A stretch of 64,000 nt of DNA from Salinarimonas sp046292825 (GTDB taxonomy: Bacteria > Pseudomonadota > Alphaproteobacteria > Rhizobiales > Beijerinckiaceae), in assembly GCF_046292825.1 (NCBI RefSeq), contig NZ_JBKBQG010000015.1, positions 23,981 to 87,980 of the forward strand, written 5' to 3'. Shown piece after piece: positions 33,218 to 41,690 of this stretch. Position 1 is the stretch's first letter, and each line of letters begins with the position of its first letter. The notes beneath the pieces are model-generated. The model made no database searches. It was not told the origin of the DNA and saw only the letters and a list, made by a program, of their open reading frames with translations. A program made the translations under genes and the position numbers.

Positions 33218-33892
33218 GTGTACATCATCGTCGATGAACGAGAATTGGTCACGTCGGGCTACCGATCGGGCTTCGACCGTGAGGGCGTCTCCGCGATCGG
33301 GTTCGATCCGGACGATTTCAACAGCTGGATTTCCGGGGCGGCCGCCGAGGATCTCGGGGCGGTCGAGGCGATCCTGATCGGCGATTGTCCCGCGCGCGAG
33401 GCCCTGCCGCGCCTCGTCAAGAGCCGCTGCAACGCGCCCGTGATCGCCATGAACGACACGAGCTCGCTCGAGCAGACGCTCGGCCTGTTCGCGGCGGGGG
33501 TCGACGACGTCGTCCGCAAGCCTGTCCACGTCAAGGAGATCATGGCCCGCGTCGGCGCCTTCAATCGCCGCGCGCACAAGCCGGAGCCCGAGGCCGCCAC
33601 GCCGCGCGACCACGCGCTGGAGGTGTTCTTCGACGGGCGCGATCCGATCGTCGCCGGCGAGGTCCTGGTGCTGCCGCGCCGCGAGCGGCGGATCCTCGAA
33701 TACCTCGTCAAGAACAAGGGCAAGCGCGTCCAGCGCGAGCAGATCTTCTCGGCCGTCTACGGCGTCTTCAACGAGAACGTCGACGAGACCGTGGTCGAGA
33801 GCCACATCTCGAAGCTGCGCAAGAAGCTGCGCGGGCGGCTCGGCTACGATCCGGTCGATTCCAAGCGCTTCCTCGGCTACATGTTCGCCTGA
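33218..33892 (+). CDS. ftcR: flagellar transcriptional regulator FtcR
   Basis: A 224-residue OmpR/CtrA-like regulator. It opens with MYIIVDERELVTSGYRSGFDREGVSAIGFDP, the characteristic FtcR start. The receiver lacks a canonical phospho-Asp context (the usual LLD is ILIGDCPA), as is known for FtcR. The DNA-binding winged helix is at about residues 145-224 (RRERRILEYLVKNKGKRVQREQIFSAVYG, then VVESHISKLRKKLRGRLGYDPVDSKRFLGYMF). FtcR is the master activator of flagellar genes in Hyphomicrobiales such as Brucella. The start is GTG at 33218, the family N-terminus. Confidence 0.93.
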   Translation: MYIIVDERELVTSGYRSGFDREGVSAIGFDPDDFNSWISGAAAEDLGAVEAILIGDCPAREALPRLVKSRCNAPVIAMNDTSSLEQTLGLFAAGVDDVVRKPVHVKEIMARVGAFNRRAHKPEPEAATPRDHALEVFFDGRDPIVAGEVLVLPRRERRILEYLVKNKGKRVQREQIFSAVYGVFNENVDETVVESHISKLRKKLRGRLGYDPVDSKRFLGYMFA

Positions 33893-34087
33893 CGCCTGCT
33901 TTTCTTCCGCGTTCCGGCCTTTTCGGCCGTCTCACGTTACTGCCTTCGCTTACTTCCGATCGTTTCGCATCACGAGCTGGTACAGGCGCGACGCGCCACC
34001 CCGAGACGCCGTCTCGACCCTTCGACTTCTCCGACCGCCCGCTGCCGCGAAGACCGTCCCCGCCAGGGGGCCCGCCGCGCGAGGCGC

Positions 34088-35317
34088 TCACACCCCCCGT
34101 ACCCGCACCTCGAACGCCGCCCCGCCGCCTTCGGCCTCGCGATACACCGCGTCGCCGCCGTGGCGCCGCGCGATCTGGCGCACGAGGGACAGCCCGAGCC
34201 CCCAGCCGCCGCCGGCTTCCGAGCGGCCGGCGGGGCGGTAGAACGGCTCGAAGACGCGCTCGGCATCCGCCGCCCCGATCCCCTTCCCGTGATCGCGCAC
34301 GACGAGGCGCGCGCCGCCGTCCGGCAAGGGCTCGACCAGAGCCTCGATCGGCGGGGCGCCGTGGCGGGCGGCGTTCTGGAAGAGGTTGCGCACGAGCCGG
34401 CGCAGGAGCCGCGCATCCCCGACCACCGTCGCCCCCGCGCCCGAGACCTCCGCGCCGACGCGCGCGCCTTCCTCCGCGGCGAGGCCTGCGAGATCGACGC
34501 TCTCGGCGCGGATCGCGTCGGCCACCTGCTCGAGCCGGCTCGCGACGAGGATCTCCTCGACGAGCCCGTCGAGCTCCGAGAGGCTCGTCACGATCTCCTG
34601 CTCGAGCGCGGGCGTGGGCGCCTCGCGGAAGAGGTCGACCGCCATGCGCAGGCGCGCGAGCGGCGAGCGCAGCTCGTGGCTCGCATTGGCGAGGAGCGCC
34701 TTGTTCGCCGCGATCAGCCGCTCGATCGTCTCGGCGGCGCGGTCGAAGCTCTTGGCGACCGCCGCGACCTCGTCCGAGCCCGGCAGATCGGCGCGCGCGG
34801 AGAGATCGCCCGCTCCCCAGGCCTCGACGCCCGCCCGCAGCCGCTCGAGCCGGCGGGTGAGATGGCGCACCACCGGATAGGCGACGAGCGCGATGACGAG
34901 GGCGATGATCGCGATCGGAACCAGGGGATTGCGGCCGTCGTCGAAAGGCGGGCTCCCCTCCCGCCCGAAGCGCACGAGGACGACGCGCCCGTCCGGCAGC
35001 GTGAAGGTGTTGTGGCGCCGGCTGCGCTCGAGCGTCGGATCGCCGGCGAGGTGCCGTCCGCTCGCGTCCCGCACGGCGATCGTCGCGTCGAGCGCCTCGG
35101 ACAGGCGATCGATCTCCGCTTGCGGGTTCTGCGGCGGCAGCACGTGGGCGAAGAAGCGCGCGCCCCGCGCCGCCCAGGGGCCGACCTCGTTCGCCGTGCC
35201 GATGCGCACGAGCGCGCCGATCGCGAGCGCCACCACGACCACCGCGACGACGAGCGTCAGGTAGATCTTCCAGAACAGCGAGAGCCCGCGCAGGCGGGGG
35301 AGGCGCACGGCGGCCAT
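34088..35317 (-). CDS. CpxA/EnvZ-type sensor histidine kinase
   Basis: A 409-residue membrane kinase. Two membrane helices (about residues 15-40 and 131-152) flank a periplasmic sensor of about 90 residues. A HAMP linker follows (RLERLRAGVEAWGAGDLSARADLPGSDEVAAVAKSFD), then the H-box ASHELRSPLARLRM, N-box NLFQNAARHG, G1 DHGKGIG and G2 GWGLGLSLV. It should phosphorylate the OmpR-type regulator encoded just upstream, with which it shares one base (TGATG). The Spy/CpxP-like gene in the same operon suggests that it senses envelope stress. Confidence 0.92.
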   Translation of the reverse strand: MAAVRLPRLRGLSLFWKIYLTLVVAVVVVALAIGALVRIGTANEVGPWAARGARFFAHVLPPQNPQAEIDRLSEALDATIAVRDASGRHLAGDPTLERSRRHNTFTLPDGRVVLVRFGREGSPPFDDGRNPLVPIAIIALVIALVAYPVVRHLTRRLERLRAGVEAWGAGDLSARADLPGSDEVAAVAKSFDRAAETIERLIAANKALLANASHELRSPLARLRMAVDLFREAPTPALEQEIVTSLSELDGLVEEILVASRLEQVADAIRAESVDLAGLAAEEGARVGAEVSGAGATVVGDARLLRRLVRNLFQNAARHGAPPIEALVEPLPDGGARLVVRDHGKGIGAADAERVFEPFYRPAGRSEAGGGWGLGLSLVRQIARRHGGDAVYREAEGGGAAFEVRVRGV

Positions 35318-36033
35318 CACGGCGCCTCGTCGGGGTTGCGGGCGAAGACGTAGCCCGCGCCGCGCACGGTGATGATCCGCCGCGGCTCCTTCGGATCGTC
35401 CTCGATCGCGGCGCGGATGCGCGAGACGTGGACGTCGATCGAGCGGTCGAAGGCCTCGAGCTCGGTGCCGCGCACGAGGTCCATCAGCTGGTCGCGCGAG
35501 AGCACGCGGCCGGTATTCTCCGCGAGCGCGACGAGGAGGTCGAACTGGTAGGAGGTGAGCGCCCGCGCCTGCCCGTCGAGCCGCACGCGGCGCGCCCCGC
35601 GATCGATCTCGAGCCGCCCGAAGACGAGCGGGGCGGGGCCCGCCTGCGCGGAGAGCCCGGAGAGCGCGCCTTGGCGGCGGCGCAGCACCGCGCGCAGCCG
35701 CGCCAGCAATTCGCGCGGATTGAAGGGCTTTGGGAGATAGTCGTCGGCGCCGATCTCGAGCCCGACGATCCGGTCCGTCTCGTCGCCCTTGGCGGTGAGC
35801 ATCAGGACCGGGACGTCGGAACTCGCGCGCAGACGGCGGAGGATCTCGAACCCGTCGAGATCGGGCAGCATCACGTCGAGGAGGATCGCGGCGGGAGGCC
35901 GCCGCGCCGCCTCCGCGAGCCCCGCCTGGCCGGTACCGGCGAGGCGGGCCGCGTAGCCGTTCTGGGCGAGATAGTCCCGCAGCATGGCGGACAGGCGCGC
36001 GTCGTCGTCGACGATCAGGATCTCCTCCGCCAT
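35317..36033 (-). CDS. OmpR/CpxR-type response regulator
   Basis: A 238-residue regulator. The receiver has Asp9-Asp11, phosphoacceptor Asp53 (LLDVMLP), Thr in LMLTAKG and Lys in PKPFNPREL. The C-terminal winged helix (residues 135-235) has ALTSYQFDLLVALAENTGRVLSRDQLMDLVRG and SIDVHVSRIRAAIEDDPKEPRRIITVRGAGYVF. It is the middle gene of the Spy-like/regulator/kinase operon, 33 bases after the Spy-like gene. Confidence 0.94.
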   Translation of the reverse strand: MAEEILIVDDDARLSAMLRDYLAQNGYAARLAGTGQAGLAEAARRPPAAILLDVMLPDLDGFEILRRLRASSDVPVLMLTAKGDETDRIVGLEIGADDYLPKPFNPRELLARLRAVLRRRQGALSGLSAQAGPAPLVFGRLEIDRGARRVRLDGQARALTSYQFDLLVALAENTGRVLSRDQLMDLVRGTELEAFDRSIDVHVSRIRAAIEDDPKEPRRIITVRGAGYVFARNPDEAP

Positions 36034-36066
36034 GGCCCCGCACGCCTCCCCGTCACGGCCTCGAGA

Positions 36067-36651
36067 TTACCACGGACCGCGCCAGCCGCGACGGCGCTCC
36101 TCCATGCGCGCGGCGAGCGCCTCGCGCTGTTCGGGCGTCAGCACCTCGGCGGCGTCGAGCATCGCCTGGGTGATGCGCTCGGAGACCGCCTCGAACTCCT
36201 CGAAGCGCTCGGCACGCAGGCGCTCGGCGGCCTCGCGGTCGATGGTCGGCGCGGTGAGGATGTCGCGAACGGCCTCGCGGGTGCCGTGCATCTCGCGCAT
36301 CCGCGGCAGCACGTCGGCGCGCGCCCCGTCGGCGATCTCCTTGATCCGCGCGATCTGCTCGGCGCTCGCGCCGACGTCGCGCAGCGTGCGCTCGACGCGC
36401 CATTCCACGAAATCGCTCATGCCGCCCATCCGGTCGCCGCCGCGGGCGTGCATGAAGCCGGCGAACGGGCCGCCCGCCATCGCCACGGGCAGGCCGTTAT
36501 GGCCGGCGGACGTGCCGCTCGCGGCGACGTAGCCGGCGCCTGCGACGGCGAGCCCGAGCGTCGCGATCGTCGCGACGAGCACGCCGCTGCGGCGGCGGCG
36601 GGGGGTGGAGGCGGGCGCGGCGGGAGCGCCGTTCGGATCGTTCTGCGTCAT
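36067..36651 (-). CDS. Spy/CpxP-like periplasmic protein
   Basis: A 194-residue protein with a basic N-terminus and one signal/anchor helix (residues 23-44). The mature part is all helical and carries two degenerate LTxxQ-type motifs: DVGASAEQIARI and VLTPEQREALAARM. CpxP-type proteins bind misfolded protein in the periplasm and keep the partner kinase off. It is the first gene of the operon that also encodes the regulator and kinase, which fits feedback control. The C-terminus is Arg/Trp-rich. Confidence 0.82.
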   Translation of the reverse strand: MTQNDPNGAPAAPASTPRRRRSGVLVATIATLGLAVAGAGYVAASGTSAGHNGLPVAMAGGPFAGFMHARGGDRMGGMSDFVEWRVERTLRDVGASAEQIARIKEIADGARADVLPRMREMHGTREAVRDILTAPTIDREAAERLRAERFEEFEAVSERITQAMLDAAEVLTPEQREALAARMEERRRGWRGPW

Positions 36652-36760
36652 GGTCTTCGTCCTCGCGATCGGCAGCGTGTCGCTGCGATTGCGCTCACCA
36701 TGACGCGTCCGCGTGTCGGGAATGCGCGGCGTTCGTAAAGTTAGGTGAAGATCGCCGCCC

Positions 36761-37222
36761 TCACAGCGCCCGCTCGAGCCGGATCTCGCCGCGGCCGCCG
36801 CGAAGGACGAGCTGGCCGTTGTCGACCGACCATTGCTGGGCGCCGCGCACGGCCTCGAGGAAAGCGCGCTCGCGCTCCATCGTCGCCCGGTCGCACTGCA
36901 TCCGCGTGAGCGCGAAGGGGCCGACCGCGATGCCCTGATTCTGGAGCGGATAGGCCACCGCGGAATAGGTGTTGCAGCCCGCGAAGCCGCGCAGGCGGAA
37001 GGTGCTGTCGAGCGTCAGGGCCGGACGGTCCCCCGCGACCGCGCGGCCGTTGACCGAGACGGCCTCGTAGGTCACGCCGAGCGGGAATTGCTGCTCGCGC
37101 AGCGGCTGCGGCACCTCGATCCCGGCCCGCGCCTCCTGGGCGACGAGCGGCGCGACGTGGGCGGTCCCCGCGATCGACGCGGCGGCAAGGACGCAAATGG
37201 CCGCGATGCGTGACGCTCTCAT
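36761..37222 (-). CDS. META-domain (HslJ-like) exported protein
   Basis: A 153-residue protein with a signal peptide (residues 1-28) and a META domain: RPALTLDSTFRLRGFAGCNTYSAVAYPLQNQGIAVGPFALTRMQCDRATMERERAFLEAVRGAQQWSVDNGQLVLRG. The conserved G-x-x-G-C-N and M-x-C pairs are present and could form a disulfide. META-domain proteins such as HslJ are linked to envelope stress or drug tolerance. It is 109 bases upstream of the Spy-like gene in the same direction and might be co-transcribed. Confidence 0.85.
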   Translation of the reverse strand: MRASRIAAICVLAAASIAGTAHVAPLVAQEARAGIEVPQPLREQQFPLGVTYEAVSVNGRAVAGDRPALTLDSTFRLRGFAGCNTYSAVAYPLQNQGIAVGPFALTRMQCDRATMERERAFLEAVRGAQQWSVDNGQLVLRGGRGEIRLERAL

Positions 37223-37374
37223 GTCTCTTCCCTATCCGGCTGTGGCGCGCGGGACATTAAGCGCACCCGCGGGGCTACGCAAGAAAATGCGCGGGGCACC
37301 CAAAAAGGGCGACGGGCGCGATGATCCGCCCGCGCGGGGGGCGCGTAGACCTGAGCGAAGTTCGGTCATGAGCT

Positions 37375-37452
37375 TCCTTCCCGCGGCGTAACCCCTTCCC
37401 GCGCGCGCCGCGACACTCCAGAGCCGCTCCCCACCGGGAGCGGCTTTTTTTC
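37375..37452 (+). ncRNA. candidate small RNA with C-rich loop (orphan terminator)
   Basis: No plus-strand gene lies upstream, yet a full rho-independent terminator is present at 37423-37452. Just before it is a 7-bp hairpin, CGCGGCG/CGCCGCG (37382-37388 and 37406-37412), with a 17-base loop containing ACCCCTTCCC, then an unpaired linker. This is the same plan as the two EcfG-driven candidates at 55.5 and 56.4 kb. The 5' end is a guess; no clear promoter was found. The 471-bp gap otherwise holds repeat copy D. Confidence 0.5.
37423..37452 (+). terminator. rho-independent terminator without an upstream gene
   Basis: GCCGCTCCC (37423-37431), 4-base loop, GGGAGCGGC (37436-37444), then eight T (37445-37452). 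It works on the plus strand only. Both neighbouring genes are on the minus strand, so it must end a non-coding transcript or stop antisense transcription. Confidence 0.88.
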
Positions 37453-37481
37453 GCACACGAAGCCAGTGCATCTGCCCTTCC

Positions 37482-37660
37482 CGTCATTCCGGGGCGCGAA
37501 AGCGAGCCCGGAACCCAGACTCCCGACCTTGGATTAGCAGCCTGCAGGCTGCGTCCAATGCTGCATCCGGGTCCAAAGGCGGTTGCACGAGCGCGCATGC
37601 GCGCTCGAACCAGCGTCGGGGTTCTGGGTTCCGGGCTCGCTTCGCGCCCCGGAATGACGG
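37482..37660. repeat. dispersed inverted-repeat element, copy D
   Basis: A 179-bp copy with perfect 20-bp inverted ends (left begins CCGTCATTCCGG, right ends CCGGAATGACGG), the inner palindrome GCAGCCTGCAGGCTGCG and GCGCGCATGCGCGC. It lies just after the speE stop, between speE and the orphan terminator. Confidence 0.88.
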
Positions 37661-37693
37661 CGTCGCGTTTCGAGGCGAGAGATTCTCGATCCC

Positions 37694-38536
37694 TCACCCC
37701 GCGATCAGCCGCCGCACGTCGGGCGGGAGCGCGAAGGCGGCGACGTGGACGTCCGGCGCGTAATGGCGCGTCGCGAGCCCGCTTCGCGCGAACCGCTCCG
37801 TCACCTCGGCGAGCGCGCCGCGGGCGGCGGCATCGTCGCTCGCGAAGCCGAGCGCGATCGGCCCGCCCGTATAGGTGGGCACCGGTGCGAGATAGAGCGT
37901 CGCGTCGGAAAACAGCGCCTTGCGGGCGGCGTGCGTGCGCGCGATCTGCGGCCCCTGGAAGAAGGGCACGCCGTTCTGCGTGACGAGCACCCCGCCCGCC
38001 CGCAGGCAACGCTTGCAATCGGCGTAGAAGGCCGGCGTGAACAGCGCCTCGGCGGGGCCGACGGGATCGGTCGAATCGACGACGATCACGTCGAAGCGCC
38101 GCTCGCTGCGCGCCACGAAATCCACCCCGTCGCCGACGATCACCTCCGCGCGGGGATGGTCGAAGGCGCCCTCGCAGACCATCGGCAGATGGGCGCGCGC
38201 CGTCTCGATCACGCTCCCGTCGATCTCGACGAGCGTCGCGCGCACCCCCTCGTGGCGCAGGATCTGCGCGAGCGCGCCGCCGTCGCCGCCCCCGATCACG
38301 AGCACGTCGGCGACGCGCCCGTGGCCGAGGATCGGCACGTGCGCGATCATCTCGTGATAGATGTGATGATCGCGCTCGGTGAGCTGGACGACGCCGTCGA
38401 GCGCCATCACGCGGCCGAAGGAGGCGTTGTCGAAGATCACGAGCTCCTGCAGGTCGGTGCGCTCGTAATGGACGATGCGATCGACCCGCAGGATCTGCCC
38501 GTAGCCGTCGTGCAGCGCTTCCGTGAAGCTCAGCAT
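37694..38536 (-). CDS. speE: spermidine synthase SpeE
   Basis: A 280-residue aminopropyltransferase that makes spermidine from putrescine and decarboxylated SAM. Family landmarks: YGQILRVDRIVHYERTDLQELVIFDNASFGRVMALDGVVQLTERDHHIYHEMIAHVPIL, the SAM-type motif VLVIGGGDGGALAQIL, and VDSTDPVGPAEALFTPAFYADCKRCL with the catalytic Asp. The length is typical. speD, which makes the aminopropyl donor, starts upstream and ends 10 bases before it, so the pair forms an operon. Confidence 0.96.
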   Translation of the reverse strand: MLSFTEALHDGYGQILRVDRIVHYERTDLQELVIFDNASFGRVMALDGVVQLTERDHHIYHEMIAHVPILGHGRVADVLVIGGGDGGALAQILRHEGVRATLVEIDGSVIETARAHLPMVCEGAFDHPRAEVIVGDGVDFVARSERRFDVIVVDSTDPVGPAEALFTPAFYADCKRCLRAGGVLVTQNGVPFFQGPQIARTHAARKALFSDATLYLAPVPTYTGGPIALGFASDDAAARGALAEVTERFARSGLATRHYAPDVHVAAFALPPDVRRLIAG

Positions 38537-38546
38537 GGCGGAGCCC

Positions 38547-39107
38547 TCACGGCGTCACCATCCCGCGCTTGTGCTCGGCGAGCTGGATGTGCGCCGGCGC
38601 GAAGGCCTCGCGCAGGATCTTGATCGCCTCGTGCGGTCGCGCGTCGCCGCACATGAAGATGTCGATCGCGGCATAGGCGCGCTCGGGCCAGGTGTGGATC
38701 GAGATGTGGCTCTCCGCCAGCACCGCCACCCCCGAGATCCCGCCATTGGGCGTGAAATGGTGGAGGTCGATGTTGAGGAGCGTCGCTCCCGCCGCCTCCG
38801 TCGCGCGCCGCAGCGCGTCCTCGACCACCGCGAGATCGTCGAGACGCGAGGCGTCCCACAGATCCACGATCAGATGCGTGCCGGCGAACAGGAGACCGTC
38901 GCGCTCGACGAAATGATCGAGCCGCTCCTCCTCCTCTCGCGCCTGCGGCGCCGTGTGCGCGATCGGCTGAGCGATCGTCGTCTCGTCGATCTCGCTCCGC
39001 ACGTTCGCGGAATTCCGATCGTGGCTCACCTCGTTGGGTCGAACGCCTGCGTCGTCGTGCAGGTTGAAGTCCATCCCCAATCTGGCAAGGCGGGTGTTCT
39101 GGCGCAT
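38547..39107 (-). CDS. speD: S-adenosylmethionine decarboxylase proenzyme SpeD
   Basis: A 186-residue proenzyme. It self-cleaves at the Ser of LAESHISIHTWPE, giving a pyruvoyl group that decarboxylates SAM. Other landmarks: GTHLIVDLWDASRLDD and HHFTPNGGISGVAVL. The bacterial core is about 120 residues; here about 55 extra N-terminal residues precede it. The start at 39107 has a GGAGGG site; Met at 39074 is an alternative without one. It is in an operon with speE. Confidence 0.93.
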   Translation of the reverse strand: MRQNTRLARLGMDFNLHDDAGVRPNEVSHDRNSANVRSEIDETTIAQPIAHTAPQAREEEERLDHFVERDGLLFAGTHLIVDLWDASRLDDLAVVEDALRRATEAAGATLLNIDLHHFTPNGGISGVAVLAESHISIHTWPERAYAAIDIFMCGDARPHEAIKILREAFAPAHIQLAEHKRGMVTP

Positions 39108-39343
39108 CCCGTGCCCTCCATAACCAGCAGATGAACCCAGCCAGCTGTCATGCTTTCGGGTCAGAGAGGCTCTTGTGGCGCTTCGGGGGCGCGGATTCAA
39201 GGCGCGCGGGGCAAAAAACGCGCCTCGCAGAGCGCATCCGCGCGCATTCGGAACCTGAGGGAGCGGCCGCTGCACCCCTTCCGTCCCCTCGCGCGGCATG
39301 CGATAGAGCGCGGCGCACGCAGAACCGGAAGAGCCTTAAGCCC

Positions 39344-40576
39344 ATGTCGCACCCCGTCTCCCCGCTCGCGCCAAAAACCCTGCCGAGCCTGCCCGTGATC
39401 GAGGGCGTCGTCATCGCGACCGCCGAGGCGGGCATCCGCTACAAGGGCCGCACCGACGTCCTCTATGTCGGCCTCGCCGAGGGCACCCGCGTCGCGGGCG
39501 TGTTCACCCGCTCCAAATGCCCCTCCGCGCCGGTCGATTGGTGCCGCAGCGCGCTCGAGGGCGGATCGGCGCGCGCGCTCGTCGTGAACTCGGGCAACGC
39601 CAACGCCTTCACCGGCGCCAAGGGCGCGCAGGCGGTGTCGCGTACGGCCGAGATCGCGGCGCGCGCGGCGGGCTGCGCGACGGGCGAGGTCTTCGTCGCC
39701 TCGACCGGCGTCATCGGCGAGCCGCTCGACGCCTCCAAGTTCGAGGGCGTGCTCGAGGATTGCGCGGGCCGCGCGCGGGCGGACCTCTGGCAGGAGGCCG
39801 CGCGCGCCATTATGACGACGGACACCTTCCCCAAGCTCGCGACCCGCACGATCGAGCTCGACGGCGCCGAGATCCGTTTGAACGGCATCGCCAAGGGCGC
39901 CGGGATGATCGCGCCCGACATGGCGACGATGCTCGCCTTCGTCTTCACCGACGCGCCCGTCGCGGCGGCGGTCCTGCAGGAGATCCTGTCGGAGGCCAAC
40001 GCGCGCTCCTTCAATTGCGTCACGGTCGACGGCGACACCTCGACCTCCGACACGCTGCTCGCTTTCGCGACCGGCAAGGCGGGGATCGCGGAGATCGCGG
40101 ATGCGCAGGATCCGCGGGCGAAGAGCCTCGCCATCGCGCTCGAGGATCTCCTCGTCGAGCTCGCCCAGCTCGTCGCCAGGGACGGGGAGGGCGCGCGCAA
40201 ATTCGTGACGGTGCGCGTGGTGGGCGCCGTCGACGACGCCTCGGCCAAGCGCGTCGCGATCTCGATCGCCAATTCGCCCCTCGTCAAGACCGCGATCGCC
40301 GGCGAGGACGCCAATTGGGGCCGCGTGGTGATGGCCGTCGGCAAGGCCGGCGAGCCGGCCGACCGCGACCGGCTGTCGATCTCCTTCGGCGACATCCGGG
40401 TGGCGAAGAACGGCGCCCGCGACCCCGATTACAGCGAGGAGGCCACCTCCGCCTATATGGAGGGCGAGGACATCGTGATCTGCGCCGATCTCGGGCTCGG
40501 CGACGGCGAGGCGCGGGTATGGACCTGCGATCTGACGAAGGCCTACGTGGAGATCAACGGGGATTACCGTTCCTGA
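39344..40576 (+). CDS. argJ: bifunctional ornithine acetyltransferase/N-acetylglutamate synthase ArgJ
   Basis: A 410-residue enzyme of arginine synthesis that moves the acetyl group from acetylornithine to glutamate. The proenzyme cleaves itself before the Thr in GMIAPDMATMLAF, which becomes the nucleophile of the beta chain. Other marks: NSGNANAFTGAKG, ASTGVIGEPL, AIMTTDTFPK, and the C-terminal NGDYRS. The start at 39344 fits the family N-terminus; the open frame upstream does not. It is divergent from speD. A repeat element of a second family follows. Confidence 0.96.
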   Translation: MSHPVSPLAPKTLPSLPVIEGVVIATAEAGIRYKGRTDVLYVGLAEGTRVAGVFTRSKCPSAPVDWCRSALEGGSARALVVNSGNANAFTGAKGAQAVSRTAEIAARAAGCATGEVFVASTGVIGEPLDASKFEGVLEDCAGRARADLWQEAARAIMTTDTFPKLATRTIELDGAEIRLNGIAKGAGMIAPDMATMLAFVFTDAPVAAAVLQEILSEANARSFNCVTVDGDTSTSDTLLAFATGKAGIAEIADAQDPRAKSLAIALEDLLVELAQLVARDGEGARKFVTVRVVGAVDDASAKRVAISIANSPLVKTAIAGEDANWGRVVMAVGKAGEPADRDRLSISFGDIRVAKNGARDPDYSEEATSAYMEGEDIVICADLGLGDGEARVWTCDLTKAYVEINGDYRS

Positions 40577-40579
40577 TAT

Positions 40580-40726
40580 CCCTCCCCGTAGGGGAGGGTG
40601 GCCTCGGAGCCGCAGGCGAACGAGGTCGGGTGGGGCCCGACGCTCGAGGGAGGATCTCCGCGCCACGGGCCCCACCCGGCCCCTGTCGCTCCGCTCCAGG
40701 GTCCACCCTCCCCTCCGGGGAGGGAC
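40580..40726. repeat. second-family inverted-repeat element
   Basis: A 147-bp element in the argJ-methyltransferase gap. Each end is a small hairpin (CCCTCCCC-GTA-GGGGAGGG and CCCTCCCC-TCC-GGGGAGGG), and the inner part pairs over a long range (GGGTGGGGCCCG with CGGGCCCCACCC). It shares no sequence with copies A-E. Such elements are dispersed in many high-GC Alphaproteobacteria. Confidence 0.8.
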
Positions 40727-40745
40727 AATCACCGAGGAGACGCCG

Positions 40746-41642
40746 ATGAACGACCAATCGCCGCTCGTCTTCGACAGACGTCTCGCCCGCGCCCGGCTCG
40801 CCCGCGCCAAGGCCGCGGGCTTCGCGGATTTTCTCGTCGCGCGTGCGGCCGAGGATCTGGAGGATCGGCTCGCGGGGGTGTTGCGGCCCTTCCCGCGCGC
40901 GGTCGATCTCGGGACGCCGAGCGGGCAGGCAGCCGAGATCCTCGCGCGCCGCGCGGGCGCCGAGCGGGTCTTCCGCCTCGCCCCGCTGCCGGAGCCCGGC
41001 GCGATCGTTGCCGACGAGGAGGCGCTGCCGCTGGCTCCCGAGAGCGTCGACCTCGTCGTGTCGCTCCTCGCGCTCCAGAGCGTCAACGATCTGCCCGGCG
41101 CGCTCGTCCAGATCCGCCGCGCGCTCGCGCCCGACGGCCTCCTCCTGTGCGCGCTGATCGGCGGCGGCAGCCTCGCCGAATTGCGCGCGTCCTTCGCGGC
41201 GGCGGAAGCCGAGATCGAGGGCGGGATCTCGCCGCGCGTCGCGCCCTTCGCCGACGTGCGCGACCTCGGCGCGCTCCTGCAACGCGCCGGCTTCGCGCTG
41301 CCGGTCGTCGATGCCGAGAGCGTCGTCGTGCGCTATCGCGACGCCTTCGCGCTGATGGCGGACCTGCGCGCGATGGGCCTGACCAACGCCCTGCACGAGC
41401 GCCGCCGCACGCCGCTTCGCCGCAAGACCCTGCTGCGCACGGCCGAGATCTACCACGAGCGCTTCGCCGACGCGGACGGGCGCGTGCGCGCGACCTTCGA
41501 CCTCGTCTGGCTGACCGGCTGGGCTCCCCACGAGAGCCAACAGAAGCCCCTGCGCCCGGGCTCCGCCAGGATGCGCCTCGCGGAGGCGCTCGGCACGACG
41601 GAGATTTCGGCGGGGGAGAAGGCCAAGCCGCGCGAAACGTGA
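40746..41642 (+). CDS. SAM-dependent methyltransferase (NDUFAF5/BioC-like)
   Basis: A 298-residue protein. The N-terminus FDRRLARARLARAKA is typical of the alphaproteobacterial relatives of mitochondrial NDUFAF5. Motif I is degenerate (AVDLGTPSGQAAEIL), followed by LPLAPESVDLVVSLLALQSVNDLPGALVQIRRALAPDGLLLCALIGG. NDUFAF5 is an arginine hydroxylase/methyltransferase-fold assembly factor of respiratory complex I; whether this protein does the same is unknown. An AGGAGACG site precedes the start. Confidence 0.85.
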   Translation: MNDQSPLVFDRRLARARLARAKAAGFADFLVARAAEDLEDRLAGVLRPFPRAVDLGTPSGQAAEILARRAGAERVFRLAPLPEPGAIVADEEALPLAPESVDLVVSLLALQSVNDLPGALVQIRRALAPDGLLLCALIGGGSLAELRASFAAAEAEIEGGISPRVAPFADVRDLGALLQRAGFALPVVDAESVVVRYRDAFALMADLRAMGLTNALHERRRTPLRRKTLLRTAEIYHERFADADGRVRATFDLVWLTGWAPHESQQKPLRPGSARMRLAEALGTTEISAGEKAKPRET

Positions 41643-41690
41643 TAGGACGAAGCCTCGAGAATCGTCGCACGTCCCCGAGAGAGGAGCCCC

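Noticed and set aside
37197..37391. 64-codon plus-strand frame before the orphan terminator at 37.4 kb
   Set aside because: It overlaps the start of the META-domain gene in antisense, has no ribosome site, and is Arg/Pro-rich. The non-coding RNA explanation fits the structure better.
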